64,000 nt of DNA from Pterobdella sp. o SKG-2022 (GCA_964035795.1 OZ038321.1:20648283-20712282), one strand, 5' to 3'. Numbered from the stretch's first letter, positions 13,501 through 26,600 are shown. Notes: generated by a model from the letters alone, not told the origin. Numbers and translations are program-made.

Positions 13501-15863
13501 AAATTAAAATTTGATTTGGATCAATATATAATGAATAATGTTGATTAAGAAAGTTTTGTTTAATTTAAAATTATAAAAAGTTTGAATATTAATGATTAAT
13601 GATAATCAACAGTTCTAAATATAACTAAGTTTTCTTCTTAGTTCTTATGATAGATTTAATGTGACTCATAGGAAATTTTCAAGTAGGGCCTTTGAAGATT
13701 TTTGATGAAATAATCAAGGTTAATAGAGCTGAATGCTTTGATCAATTTGAAATAAAACTCGTAAAGTGTTTTTCAGTTTTTGTTTGATTTAAAAAAAATT
13801 TTGTTGAGGGACGCTTTTTGAATATTTATTAGAAAAAACATTTGAATCTTTTTGAATCAAATTTTTATCCATAACATTGAACTATAATAAACCTAGCCAT
13901 AAAAAAACGTCGTATTCATTTGTTCACAATCATTTTAAAATGATCTTTAACAGTTATCTTCATTTAATTTTGAGCAAACATATTTTCAATAAAATTTTTA
14001 TTCAGGCTTCTTTTGCTGTTGATACTCGAAATGATATTTATACTAAATTTTTGGACGAAAAAATTTTCTCTTTGGTTTAAATTTTCATGGTTTCAAAAAC
14101 TTTTATGAAATGGTTTGAAGGTTCTAATCAAATTTAATTTTTCAGTCACGTTTTTTAAACGGAAATATACCAAAATAGTTCACAATCATGAACATGAAAA
14201 AACTTCTTGAATGACAATGCAACAAAAACAAAATTTTCTTGACTGAAAATCTGAATATTAATAAAAACACAACTGCTTTTTATTGAAAATTTTCAAGAAG
14301 CCTTGTCTCAAAAAAAGTTAAAACTTTTTACATGAATTCCCTTGAATGATTCAGTTTGGCTAGTTTGATAGTTCTATGTTTTTATTATTATTAGATATTT
14401 TAAAATGCAATTTCATCTATTATTTTTCATGAGAATAAAAACCAAAAAAACCTTTATGCAGTTCAGGTTCAAAACATTCTTCACAGAGCACCATAAATGG
14501 AACAAGAGCGCAAGTGTGGCATTGATAAACTAATGTTCTTCCTTTCCAAACAGCTGAACATGTCTCTGCCTTTCCAAAAACTTCCACTTTTGTGAATAAA
14601 TAAGAGTTTGTTCATTTTACTAAAAATAAGAAACATTGACTTAAAATTCATGCCCTATTTATAATCATAAAATCATGCAATTGAAGATTGTGTTGTGTAC
14701 TCTGTTGGCACTTATATATTCAAATGTGAGAGAAAATTGAGTGAATATTAAATTATAAAAGTTTATCAAGCCTTTTTAAAGTGTTTGAAACAAATAAAAT
14801 AGCAAAAGGTCTGTAAAACAAATGGTTGTTGCTGCGACAAGATTTGAGACTAATGAATTTGGAAAATTGATTCATGCATTAATGATTATAATGAACCAGT
14901 AAATAGATTAAAATGAAAAAATTTTTTCCAATATCATCTTTAGCTTCATGACTGTTTTAAAATAATAGGGCGTAACATAAAATTGTATTATTTCAGATTA
15001 ACTATCAAAAATATTTTGATAATATCAAATGAATAGAAGTCATTTTAATCTATTTAAATGAAAAAGAAATACGTTGAAAGATATTCTTCAAAAAACATTT
15101 GACTGACCAAAACTTTAACAAAAAAAAGAATAATTCAAAATCTTCAGATAAAAACATCAATCTCTTAAAAATAGCCATTGAGTTTTTGGGAAAGACCACA
15201 CACGATTTTTCAGTGCTGAGCTTTCAAAAGTATTTCACACCTTAGCAGTCAGTATCGTCTAGTAATCGTTCAGAAATATATGGTGAATGAAAAAAGTAAA
15301 AATCAAAAAAATGAATTTTGGATTTTTTGTGAACTGATTAAATAATGAAAAACGTGAAGAGTAATTTTTTCCTGTTCAAGAGAAATTCGATAATTCTGAA
15401 TCATTAAATGACAAATTGTTGAATGAATTTTTAAGGTGAAAAAGGTTCTAACAATGAAAACAACTATGCAAACAACTTTTATAACTATCAAGAAGGTTCC
15501 GTATTAATCCGGCCAAACAAAAGTTAAAAATGCTACAAGGAGGTAATTTAAAAAATCGAAAAATTTCAAAGTTCTTATCACTGATTTAAATATTACTTTA
15601 TTATTTATTTTGGAAAAACTGTTTTTTACTTGATTAGTAAAAATAAATTTATTTTAATACATTAAAAAAATTATTTTATCTTTAAATTATTGAGATGGTT
15701 GCTAAAAACGTGAATACAAACAATCTTTCAATAACTTCTCTTCTCCGTCTCCATAACTTAACAGCCAAATAAACTTCTCAATCATATCGGATTCTATGTT
15801 TTTTCTAAGAGACAAATGTCCTCTCATGAAGTTTTCATATGTTCCTATTTCTGAGTGAGCCAT
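1568..15863 (-). CDS. UBR3-like E3 ubiquitin ligase, downstream tandem copy (3' part absent from window)
   Basis: This is a multi-exon paralogue of the gene at 19,852-35,563. It begins at the ATG at 15,863-15,861; exon 1 (15,722-15,863) starts MAHSEIGTYENF. The UBR box is split between 14,452-14,586 (Cys-rich, ending CEECFEPELHKG) and 11,833-11,918 (GHDYNLVITDF, then CDCGD). Further exons, right to left, lie near 11,540-11,640, 11,060-11,200, 10,220-10,320, 10,020-10,150, 9,705-9,916, 8,235-8,400, 7,150-7,290, 6,880-7,000 (SLHLPLHRVYAL, a UBR3 hallmark), 6,110-6,240, 5,985-6,050, 5,760-5,880, 4,980-5,100, 4,860-4,915, 4,690-4,790, 4,530-4,640, 3,700-3,760, 3,495-3,570, 3,229-3,316, 2,881-2,970 and 1,568-1,790. 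I saw no stop or frameshift in these exons. The last ends in a normal donor (TATATGA/GTTAGT), yet the exons for the coiled segment, RING and C-terminus are not present; only LINE sequence follows. The gene either continues left of the window or is truncated. UBR-box proteins recognise N-degrons. Confidence 0.8.
2999..3166. repeat. Near-perfect long palindrome (foldback element)
   Basis: Two arms of about 83 bases meet almost without a loop at about 3,083 (AGTGTCACT). The left arm contains TAATAGAAACAAACATTAAG and the right arm its reverse complement. I count about six mismatches by eye. It fills most of the intron between the UBR3-like exons at 2,881-2,970 and 3,229-3,316. A foldback transposon or a recent inverted duplication would both explain it. 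Confidence 0.85.
6263..6390 (+). repeat. Foldback element, AGAGACAT family
   Basis: It starts AGAGACATCTTTATGTACT and contains the paired segments TTATGAGAAATTTTAGT and AATTTTCTCAT around a core AGCTAT. The copy at 18,139-18,290 has the same start, internal order and arms, and a minus-strand copy ends at 53,998. It is in an intron of the downstream UBR3-like gene. It is non-coding and MITE-like, and its mobilising transposase is unknown. Confidence 0.6.
9248..9443. repeat. Long inverted repeat (foldback element)
   Basis: Arms of about 95 bases start TTATTCTTCAAAAAATAAGG on the left and end CCTCATTTTTGAAGAATAAA on the right, joined near ACCAGTATCTAGATACTAAT. Inside each arm is AGCTAAAATTTT next to CAACTTTGTCAT. 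A single-arm relic with the same internal words lies at about 32,575-32,640. It sits in an intron of the downstream UBR3-like gene. Confidence 0.75.
10727..10857. repeat. Inverted repeat (foldback element)
   Basis: Arms of about 45 bases (left AAACTTTAAAAACATCAATT, right its complement ending TTTTTAAAGTTT) flank a core with AGCTATAATTTTCGATAAG. This core recurs in the foldbacks at 9.3, 37.1 and 53.9 kb. It is intronic in the downstream UBR3-like gene. Confidence 0.7.
11833..14586 (-). other. UBR box of the downstream UBR3-like copy (two exons)
   Basis: Two exons, 14,452-14,586 and 11,833-11,918, encode the zinc-binding UBR fold. The Cys/His series runs CSAVW, then YQCHTC, CEECF, HKGHDYN and GRCDCGD, matching the human UBR3 arrangement CGLVW, YRCRTC, CAECF, GHDFN and CDCGD. 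Both exons have the same lengths (135 and 86 bases) as in the upstream copy, and the split codon at the exon 1/2 junction reads correctly. The zinc ligands are kept, so the fold should form. The intron between them is expanded by a CR1 LINE at 12.1-13.3 kb. Confidence 0.88.
12070..13293 (+). mobile_element. CR1-like non-LTR retrotransposon relic
   Basis: The plus strand carries successive reverse-transcriptase blocks: LLRELDGKKASEPDGI (12,260-12,320), AVYKKGSRQDPANYRAVSLT (12,437-12,495), DGFRARRSCETQIATL (12,560-12,610), DMIVFDVSKAFDRV (12,650-12,695) and a GVSQ piece near 12,840. The YADD block is missing. The C-terminal end resumes at 12,900-13,293 with VQRRAADL and then FIPRTIPVWNNLPAHVVEA. 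So this is a frameshifted and internally deleted CR1-type element. It lies antisense inside the intron that splits the UBR box of the downstream UBR3-like gene. Confidence 0.85.
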
Positions 15864-18138
15864 TTTTGAGAAGATTTGTTTGAAAATAATGTGACGTCAC
15901 TATAATCAATAGAACTTTTAGAGAATAACTTTGTTTTTATTTCGTCAAAAATTTAATTTTTTTTTGAAATTATTAATTTCGAAAAGTCAATTTCTTTAAT
16001 TGAAAATGGCGCTTAATTTTTAAAATTAATTTAATTCAAAAAATTATATAAATTTTTTTAAAAATAATGTAGAATATTTATATGCGTCATTTATATAACG
16101 CTTTTCCTTGTAGTTTAAGTCGTCAAACGCCCAAGCGTTATTCATGACTCAAGTTTAATAAATTTTTAGAATTGAATCGAGAATTGAATCAAAAAAGAAA
16201 ATTTAAAAAATATTTTTTTTTGACCAAAATTTCAAAAGTTACGGAAGTGTCATTTTTTTGTATACAGTCTAGCAAATTTCAAGGCTCAGGCAGTTCACTG
16301 CGGTGGATAACTAATAGAAATAAAAATAATATTTTATATTAGTTTATGACGATAATTAATAATTAAATACATTGTTCCATTTCATTTTTTTTGTTTATCA
16401 CTTAATTAGTTGAAACTATTCGGAATTACTTTAGAATTTTAAGAATTTTTTTGAATAAATTTGAACTTGAGAAAAAAAAATCTAGCAAATGGTATTTAAT
16501 GTTATGAAAGGATTTGTTATTTTTGAACATAAAATTTATATTTTCATATTCACTGTTTTTTGTTCATATTATCAGTTCATTATTTTTCAGTATAATAAAA
16601 ATTAGCTTATTGTTCAATATAGTTTTTTTAGAGACATCGTATGTTTTTTTTGTAAACTTGAATTTCATGCAGCAAAAACTTTGGATTATGAAGATTTGAA
16701 AAAACACGCAGAGAAAAATTTTCAACAAGAAAAACCTTGCCATAATTCATTAGCAAAGTTGTAGAAAAAAGGAGCAAATTTGAAAAAAAAAATATAGATG
16801 TAAATATTAGAAGTTGTTGAGGATATAATTATGTAATATTGATCTATTTTATGAGATCTAATTTTATCTAAAGTATTTATGAATGGCGCAATTATTGTTT
16901 GGTGTTAGAATTCGGAGATTGACTCTGCCCCCCTTTTTTTGTAATAGTGACTTCAGGCTTTGGTATTTACAGCTTTTACTTGTTGAAAATTTTAGCTCAA
17001 TAACAATTTTTCTCTACGTGTTCTTCTAGATCCTCATGATCATATAATAATAAAAGTTTTTAGTGTATTTAATATAATAAACCAAAGATGTTTGAACATA
17101 TTTAGTCTGAAAGTTCCACAAAATATTAATATTTTTTCATTATATAAAATCAGAAACACTTCACTAAATGTGACAGCTAGCGTCAAATAGTGAAACACAA
17201 AATCTATAATATGAGACAATACGAGACAATTTTTTCAAATAGTTATTCTTTGATATTGAAAATTTTTATATAAATTTAAGTCAAAAAAGACAATATCAGG
17301 CCTTCATGTTTTTATTTGTAATCTTAATTTAAAGTTCAGATCTTTGAAACCTGGAAAGAAGAATTTAGTTTCTTTTTATATTCGTTAAAAATTGATTTTT
17401 TCGTATATTTTTCAATAATTTATTGAGTGAAGTATAATAGCCTGAATCTCATAGTAAGGACCTTACTATTATAATTTATTGAAATTTCAAATAAGCTTTA
17501 GAATGTGCTTATGACTTTTTCTGAAAAACTTTCCATTTATGATAAGCTAAATAAAAAGTTTCATTATAGCATACTTCGTGATGAAAATAAAAGTAAAATT
17601 AATAATAAAAATGATGAAATAAAATAGTGTTTTGAATTATTTGCAATGTTAGAGAGAATACTGATAAAATAATTTTCAAAAAATTCTCATTATGGAGATT
17701 TTTCAAAGAAAACAAAAGCGGCTGGTTCAAATGGTCAGCTGTTGTAAAACAATTAAAGAAGGTATAGTAAATAATGAAAGAACTTCGGGAAAGAAATTAA
17801 ACTGGCGTCGTGAAACATTCAGATAATTGAATTGAAAAAAATGAAAAACTACTCAATTGTAAAGAGACTAATTAAACAAAAATTAAAAAACCAAATAAAA
17901 TCAATGAAGGATGTCGCCACAAGTTATTTTGCTAAACAAAATCTTCAAAAGCGAGCAATTTATTAACAACAATAACCGCAACTAATCAAACAATATTAAT
18001 ACTAAAACGATCCACTTGAATCAAACCTCACAAAGTTATATCTTTTATATACCACTAATTATGGAAACTCCAAAACATTTTAGGTACCGAAGGAAATTAT
18101 AAGCAACCTAACAATATATATTAAACTATTAATTTTTT

Positions 18139-18290
18139 AGAGACATTTTAATGTACTTTTGAGCAATATCCATAATCATTAACGTCGATATTATAAGAAA
18201 ATTTTTAGTCTTCACTTACCAAAAATTCTAGCTTTTTTTGCTCATAAATGTACTAAAAGATTTTCTCATAATATTGACAATAATGATTAT
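18139..18290 (+). repeat. Foldback element, AGAGACAT family
   Basis: It starts AGAGACATTTTAATGTACTT, with arms around ATAATCATTAACGTCGATAT (18,161-18,200) and the matching ATTGACAATAATGATTAT at the right end. The arms are about 40 bases with few mismatches, and the core is TTCTAGCT. The same start and order are seen at 6,263. Confidence 0.65.
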
Positions 18291-19770
18291 AGATAAACTA
18301 TTAATTATATAAAACAAAGAAGTCCAAAGTACATAATAGTTAAAACGTAGTAGTTCAAGTAATGTCCGGCAATTATAACCAACTAGATTTTTGTGACAAG
18401 CTCGTGAGGAATTAAGAAAAATATAGATTTAGTTCTCACTCTTTACAAACTCATAATCAAATAAACATCACATGATAACACGAAAAAAGTTTTTTACCAT
18501 TCCTGGTTCTTTGAGTTTTTTGATGAAAAGTTAAAAAAAATAAAAAAAACGAACAAGAAAAGAGTATGAAGATGTTATTTTCTGCTATCAAAGGGTTTCT
18601 CAATTGCTTACCAGACCTTAGCAATTGATTATCAAATTTTTCAAAAAAATTGAAGAGTATTTAAAAAAAATTTAGTTTCAATATTCAGAAAAAAATATTT
18701 TTCAAAAAATGATTCAAAAATTCAACAAATAAAATCAATCTCAGACTTGATTGCACAATTCTTCTGGATTTTCCTACACATATATATCCAACTATCCAAG
18801 CAATCATTACCACATGGTAGTGACAAACAAAATAAGATGAGTGCTCCAAATGATAAGAATATTTCAGGATGCTCTAACTGATGAGAATGTTTTGAAAAAA
18901 TATTTGGAAAGTTATCTAAATATGAAGAACTGATAATTGAAATCTGCAAAAAATGGCACTTCAAGACAATCAAAACCCTAATAGAAAATAAACTCCTAAG
19001 AGTGTTTTCCTTTGGATATTTATGTTTGGGTCGAAAAATTGAAATAGTAGAAAATGTGAAAAGGTCAATGGTTTTAGTTTAAAATTGTGAAGAGTTGATT
19101 AGGAACCTTTATGTTGCGAAGGTTTTAGAGCACTTCTTAAATTGTTATGAGGAAACTAGATCTATAATTATTTTTAATATTCAAGGCACAAATTTATTGA
19201 TTATTCATTAAATCAAGAAATTTTTTTTCAATATACACAAAATGATCAGTGTACTAAGTTTCCTTCTTTAAGTAAAAACAAAACAGTAAAAACTCAAAAA
19301 TTTCAAGTGTTTGTATTCAAGTGTACTTGACAAGTGGTTTGATAAGTAAAAAGCTATCCGCCAAAATTCTTTGATTAAATTCTTCGATACAATCTGAAAT
19401 TTCAATATATTATCTTCCATACAAATTTTAGATCCATGGAAAATATGTTTTTAGAATGGAAAAGTAATACAAAAACTGTTTCAATGAAATCAGATCAAAT
19501 AGAAAGAGTAATATCATTGTAGATAAAACAAATTTGGGAAAGCAATGCTTAGTTTGAATGGCCAGTTAGTATATTTCGGAAAATAATTGCAGGTATCGAA
19601 ATTCAGTTGAGTAAAGCTTTTTAGTTGACCAATTTGATGTTCAAAAGCCACTTATAATTTTATTTAAAACATCTTTTTATTTATGTATAAAAAAGTACCA
19701 AAGAATGGATAAAATTAATGCAAGAAAAAATATTGCTAAATTTACACTAAGAGAAAAGTACAAAAACTGT

Positions 19771-19776
19771 TTTATT
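19771..19776 (-). promoter_or_regulatory. Candidate poly(A) signal of the upstream UBR3-like gene
   Basis: AATAAA on the minus strand about 75 bases after the stop codon at 19,852. In DNA this AT-rich the hexamer is common by chance, so only its position supports it. Confidence 0.35.
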
Positions 19777-19851
19777 GAATAGATTTGTTATCATTAATAA
19801 AACTAATTGTGAATATAGCTTTTGAAACCAAAAAAAGAATAAGAACTTACG

Positions 19852-20600
19852 TTAATGATAAAGGAATTCCCACTGTTTACAAAACATGTCAAAAGAGTTG
19901 AATAACCACATGTTCTGAATTATATTGTATCTTTCTTGTCTCAATGTCATTTCTTCAAACTCTCTTGATACAATGTATTTGTATTAGTTATGAAACAATT
20001 CATCTTGAAAAAATTATTTTCATGTACCTTATTTTACAAAGCATCAATACTTAAATATGAAAATATCGATTTAAATAGTTTATTCAATTAAAAATATTCA
20101 AAATACTATTTCACTGAATATTCACCTCTTAGCAGCGTTTTGTCCGTGCTTATTTATATATAATGAAGTGTAAGGCATGAACCTGTTTTGCCAAACTATT
20201 CTCACTACATTTTCTCGTGGATCTATGTACAAACAAGTTCCTCTGCCACATTTTTCCACGTGCTATAAGTTCGAATAATTTTGAAACTTATTTTCTCAAA
20301 AACCTAAAGAGTCATAAATGTTATTTCAACTATTCACAATGATGTTACCTCTAATATTTTATCAGAACGTGAAAAACAAATCAAACATGTCTGAAGCGGT
20401 ACTTTTGTAGGTCTATACAAAAAATATGATAAGGATTTAAGTTATAACGTAACTTTTTTACACTATATTTTCGAAATACTAACTCATCTATTTGTTTATG
20501 TAAATCAATGTAATTGTTTGCCAATGGTATCAGGTTTGGAGGTTTCCAGTCAGTAGTCAACATTTTTTCTACAAACTGTTTCATTATGTTGCAACAAATA
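19852..20600 (-). other. UBR C-terminal domain exons
   Basis: Four small exons make the conserved C-terminal domain of UBR ligases. The first (about 20,440-20,600) reads WKPPNLIPLANNYIDLHKQI. The second (about 20,349-20,418) carries KVPLQTCLICF, matching the KVPKDPAVCLVCG zinc segment. The third (about 20,125-20,268) reads HVEKCGRGTCLYI, matching HSQNCGAGTGIFL. The fourth (19,852 to about 19,950) reads LRQERYNIIQNMWLFNSFD and ends KQWEFLYH, matching the human KERYRVLEQQW end. There are fewer cysteines between CLIC and CGRGT than in human UBR proteins, so the zinc knuckle may be reduced or one short exon missed. Confidence 0.82.
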
Positions 20601-23600
20601 GTCAATGATATTTTGAATAAAAAAAAATAATATAAACTAATATTTGTCATTATTTCAAAGAATAATAATCATAACTGTATGGTTTATAACTTTCATGGAT
20701 TAGATTTGCAAAAAGTTTATCAATTCACTTTTTAAAGTCAATTCATTCTTGACAAGTTAGAAACACAGTTTTCAAAACTTTAAATGATGTTGGTGGATCA
20801 AAAGAAGACCAATAGAAAAATGATAAACAATGTACTTTGAGTTTTTTTGTTTTTCATGGAAAATTTCCTGATTTTTTACACTTTTAAAACGTTTGGTTGA
20901 AAAAAAATTTTTGTTGTTTATGAGAGCTACTAGTTTGTTGAATAAAAAAACATTGAGAACTAAAAGCTGTTTTATTTACATACTAAATCTGGCTGAATTT
21001 ATAGTAACCATAATAGGGTTGTACATAATCTAGTAACTGAGATTGACAGCACTCAGCATAGAATACTACTTATAACAAAATTTACTGAATAAATTATTTA
21101 TTTGTCAAAAACTTGTAGACTGCCAATTTGAATTGCCCTTAAACATGGAAATATCGAGATTCCAGATCCACCGTTTCAACATTTGGACAGTTTGCTTTGT
21201 TCTTGTCAACTAGAACCATACGCCAAGCCTAATGAAAACGGTATTGAAATATTTGTTCGTCTTTACCTGCTATCAAAACCTAAAGTTACTTAAGCTAAAA
21301 TGGAGAATCAGCCTTTGTCACTAGGCGCTTATTTTGATGCAGCTAACGTCGATGCCGATGACTGAGTATAGTTGAATTTTTTGACTAGCTTTTTGAAAGT
21401 AATATGCGAAAAATGGTCTAAAATAAACGATTGATTATTTTCAATTTCTGTTTTTCCGTTACGACGTCATAAATTTAGTTATATAAAATGATACCCATAA
21501 AAAGCAGTGGGAAAAAATTCTGTAAATCTTATCAAAAATAATGAACATAAGAACAACATGATTTCATTAAAACGGAATAAAATTTATTAAGTTAAGAAAT
21601 ATCTAGAATTGAATGTAGATTAAATGAAAAGGTTTGAAAGTTTCAATAAAAATTAACCTCGAAACCTTCACTGCTCTTCGTGAGAAAGTTGGTGTGCTTG
21701 CAAAACTTCTCCAAATAAAGATTTAGCGTATTTTTATCCCAACCAAAACATCTTTTAAAATGGGCGTAACAATGTGTAATTGAAGTTTTTTAGTAAAAAC
21801 TTTTACCTGACACAAGATATGTGATCTCCCTCAAAGTTATTTCCAAGGAGGTTTTTATAAATACTCCAAATGTCTGTTGTTTCTATATTCTGTGATCGAA
21901 TGATTGCTTTATAGCTTTTTTATGATAAAATATTTCATTCCTTTATAGTTCCAAATTAATAAGAAAAAAAGCAAACTTCTTGTTCTATTCTACCAAAAAT
22001 CTTTGTGTTGAAAATTATAAAACAGCTTTTATTGAACATATTCATATACACACTTGGTAAGAATCATCGGTCGGGTAAACAGCACAAGAAAAGAGGGTGA
22101 AAGCAAACTTTAAAAAATCCCTCAAACAAGTTTCGAGTCTTTTTTCGAAAGTTGATGCTCTAGTTTCGGTTTCATGCTAAACATGAAAAATGAGCTTTTT
22201 TATATGAATTATGGTTTTTAAGTCAAATACCTTGCTACAACTAGACTTTCTTAAGGATTCGATCAAAAATGCCAGTATAAAACCCAGTTCGCATTCAGAG
22301 AGATTGTTATCTTCGATAAATTTTTTTACTTCTTGTTCATCGCTAAAAGCGACCATCCACGTCAGTAAATGTAAAAGATACAAGTTTAAAAAGTAAACCA
22401 CTGTTTGTTTTGATTTATCTGAAAAATAGATGTTTATTGAAACGTAACTCCTCAAATAAATTAACATATATCAAAGAAGAAAGCCTAACTCACTAAGAGA
22501 AGGTTCAGAAATCAATAAGAAAGTGTAGGCCAAAAGTTGCTTGACATCGATCAAAGCTATGTTTCGCGTCTTAAAACTTTTTTTATTAATAGAAAAATTA
22601 CTAACTCTAATAATTTCATTTGAATGAGAAAAAATGTTTACTCTTCTTTGCTTTCAGTTATCACTTTGAGAGTTTTTCTAATTTCATTAGTTTCAACATC
22701 ATGTAACCTTCCAAAGCTTCTACATAAGGTGTAGACTATGTTTAAATTTGTTTTCTTACAAGGCTTGAAAGGATTTTTGAGATTGTTAAGTACACGTTTA
22801 TTCATTAGGTAAAGCTCAATGTTGTTTCTGTGATAAAAAAGAAACCCATTCTATACTCTTCATTATTTTGTTTGAAGCATTTAATCAAAAAAATTTATTT
22901 TTTAAAATTTATTTTTTTATTTAAAAAACTAGAATAATACTTTGAAACCTTAAGACATCAACGTAGTATTCAAAAGAATACTTTTGGTTATTTGCTTTAT
23001 TTATAAAGATAGTGTACATGTCTTTCCACTTTCTTTTCAATTTACCCTTAAAAAATCATATATATTTTTTTAAAAATATGAATCTTTGGCCAGATGTTTT
23101 AGTATAAAGAATGTTTGGACCTAATTTTTCCAATAATCTAAAGGTAAATCATATTATAATTATTCTTTTCAATTACTTGCCATGATACTATGTATGTGAT
23201 AACTTGTTTTTTGATTTAAGGTAAAAATAATCGCTAGTTGAAAATAAAAAGATACGCGTATGATTGACAATTGGTAACTAAAATATTAAAGCGAATTTAT
23301 TAATTTCCAGCTAAAAAATCTGGACTGTTTTTAAAAAGTGACTTAGTCATGAAGAAATTTGTTTTCAAAACATTTAGTAGAAGCTTACTTTTGGAGCTTC
23401 TTTCAGAATGTGTTCAATATGCTCATACGAGGGTTCCATCACATCTCCACCAACATGAAGTGCTTGTTCGGGAGGAGGATACACACAGTTGCACAATTGA
23501 GAACATTTTGGACACCAGAATTCACGTTCATGATATTCAAAATATTTTGGCGTCCTTTTAAACTTTGTCTTGGTGAAAATAAATTCATAATATTATTTGA

Positions 23601-26600
23601 CATAAAACTGTCATTTAAAAGCTTATTTTTAAAATAAATTTTTTAAATTTTATCACTCAAAGTTTATTTTGATAAAATGTTATTTCTAACTCAAATTTTT
23701 GAATATGAAATATTTCTTAATAAATTTCAAAAATGAACATACTAAAGTAAACTTCATGAACTCATGGAAGCAGTCTTCGTGGATAAGGTGTTCACATGTT
23801 TGTAACCAAGGGGAATCATACCATTCAAAAAACACTTTCTAACATACAAAGATTTCAATGAAGACGACAAATGTTATAGTATAATTAATTTTTTGAAAAT
23901 TTCAAATAATTTTGAAAAAGTTCGAAGATATTAAAAATCAAAAATTCACATAGTCAGGTAGTATATTCTTAGTAAAAGTTTGTAAGACTCTGAAGTTGTA
24001 TTCATATGTATCTTCAACATCATAAGTCATGAGCTCGTTAAGCTTAGAAAGTCTGTTGCCCATTACTAATTGAAGTTAATGAAAAGTATGTTAAAAACTT
24101 TAGAATTTCAGTATTTAGCTCAGCAAATTTGAAAAATAATTCAAGTATGAGCAAAAACTTTTGGTTCTAGTTAGCAATCCCAACGCAAAATATGGTCTTA
24201 TATTTGGATCAGTCAAGTTTTCATGACAATAACAACATTCAGAAGTTTCTTCCTCTTCATCAGAAGTGATTTCTTGAAAATAAAGTGAGACAATTTCAGA
24301 ATTCTAGTTTGCTTGAAAATAGAAAAGTAGATAAACTATTAGCCAACAAACAAAATAAAAAAAATAAAGGACAATACATTTATTAGTTCTCAATCTTTTC
24401 AATTTATTAAAAAATAGTATCTGGTGGTGGAAAGTTTCGTGAGTAGGTAACCTTATGAACCATTGTGTTTTATAGTCGCTTAAGTAGCTTTGAACTCAAA
24501 AAACTTGAGATTAATATTTTTAAAATAGAAATTTTCAACAAATTTTATACCTAAGTTTAATTTTTTGAGCATCTTTTGTTTTTTAACTTCCATTTCTTTT
24601 TTGAGCGTTTCTTTCTTCTTTTGTACTTGACGTTTTCTGAAAAATTTTACTACAAGTTTTATTAAACTTTTTCAACTGATTTTTCATAATTGACTTTTTT
24701 TCAGTGTTTAAAATTATTATTCGAATAAACACTTCGAAAAACAAACTATACTCAATTCTACGAAGATTTCAATATAAGATTCATCATTATTACCTGGATT
24801 CTTGTTTCACTTTAGTGTTTTTGTGTTTAGCCATTTTGTTTTCAGCTTCTGCATATTGATCCACAAAACTTTTTATTTTTGGTTCCATTTTTATAAGTTT
24901 GTCTAATACTTCTCCTATGAACATCTCAGCGCCACCAATCCGAGGACCATCAACCTTCTTTGAACCATATTCTTTTTCATCGGGACCTCCTGCAAATTGT
25001 ATTTTCATAAATTTTCTTAAAATTATTTAATAATTAAAAACTAATGTTAATAGAAACTGAAAAAAAATTCAAAAAGTTGTTTTTTTTTACGCTTCATTTA
25101 ACTTTGCCATTATGAAAAAAATGGTAAAGATTTGTTGTAAAAAGTTGATACTATTCTCCCCAGACCATGATGCGCATAGTTTGAAACAAGAAAAATTTCA
25201 TAAATAAAAACGAGAAGTGTGTTGTTGAGAGTCATAATAGAAAGATCTTGAAGATCTATGTAATTTTCTGATAGATATAGCATGCAGACAACCGGTACCT
25301 AAGTATCTTGAGTTCTGATCTTGGAAGGTTTGCGTTTGTACAAGCTTTTGAAATAATACTGAAAGCAAATCTGTATCAGTCAAAAAAGTTTATTCATTTT
25401 TTTTTTGAAAGAATGAAAACTCGAAAAAAGATTCAGCAATAATCCGATGCGAACTTTTTAACTTGACAACTTATAACATAAACTTTCAATAAAAATAAAA
25501 ATGAATTTGGGTAGATATATGTTGACTCACTCATATGCAAAGGAAGATATATTTTATTTGTGTGTTTCTCGAATAGTTTTAATAACAATGAGAGAATGCT
25601 TTCTTCAACTCTTCTTCTCGTTTCCCTCATCTTTGATGGATTGACGTTGAATGGATTGCTTATGGACTTGGGAGTATTATTTCTTTTCTCTAAAATTTCT
25701 TGATCGATTTCACTGACGGAAGTTAAGTTTTTGTCGTCAAACAAAAACAGTAAACCTTAAAGCAATTTAATTATAATTAATTACTTTCACTGCAAATTTT
25801 TCGATATTTTTAATTACCGAATAAAATAAAATTTAAAATAGGTTGGACTAATATTTTAATTATATGAAAAAAAAGGTTATAATTTATAATTAACCGCATA
25901 TAAAACTCATAATTTCACCATCATTATCTAGGACTCCGTAAACTCTATCAAACTGTATGAGACAACTCTGATATAAAGGGAACAAATGGCTTGTTGGTTT
26001 ATCTGCCAGCTGTATAAAATATTTAACGTATTAATTTCTGAAATTTGTTACATGATTGTTTTCAACATACCAATGGAAGAGAGAAACTCAAGTTCAATAA
26101 GTAAATAGTTGTGTACAAGCAACTGTCTCTCAAATTTTCATAAAGGCACTTTTGTTTTATAGATTGTTGAATATATAATAATTTAAAATACCTATAAATC
26201 TTTTCACAAATGAGCATCCACAAAAAACGATATAAATTTCCAAATTGAAAATTTGTGACTTTAAAGCGAATAATTTCCAATTATTTGGGTTATATAATAT
26301 TTCAATTCTTTTAAAAAAATTTTAGAAACTTTCTAATTCAAATAGTTCTTCCATATTACAAAATATTCATCATAAGACACGTTTATTCAAGAAGTTAGCT
26401 AAAACTTTTGATGAGTAAAATCTGACTATAACTCTTTAGACTAAAAACATCTTGAGTTGGTTAAAGTTGAACTTCAACGTATGGAGATTTAAGAGTTTCA
26501 TGAAAAATTTCTATTTATTTAATTTCGCTCATATAATTTCTAGTGTTTTTTCAGCTTAAAAAATCAACTTTATGGAACTACAGGGTACGAAATTGCCATA

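Larger units (their letters stand above)
15864..19851. other. Intergenic region between the two UBR3-like copies
   Basis: About 4 kb lies between the stop of the upstream copy and the start codon of the downstream copy, so it must hold the downstream copy's promoter. I found no recognisable gene. It contains AGAGACAT foldback material at 16,630 and at 18,139-18,290. A stretch at 18,900-19,200 has scattered plus-strand coding-like words interrupted by stops that I could not match to any family. Confidence 0.6.

Noticed and set aside
18722..18973. An 83-residue minus-strand open frame as a gene between the UBR3 copies
   Set aside because: No family motif, no plausible splice partners, and similarly weak coding-like words on the opposite strand.
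21130..21370. Plus-strand coding-like frame (IALKHGNIEIPDPPFQHLDS and onward) as a possible gene
   Set aside because: The segment is preceded by an in-frame stop, is short, and has non-coding relatives at 46.9 and 49.6 kb, so it is a repeat rather than a gene.
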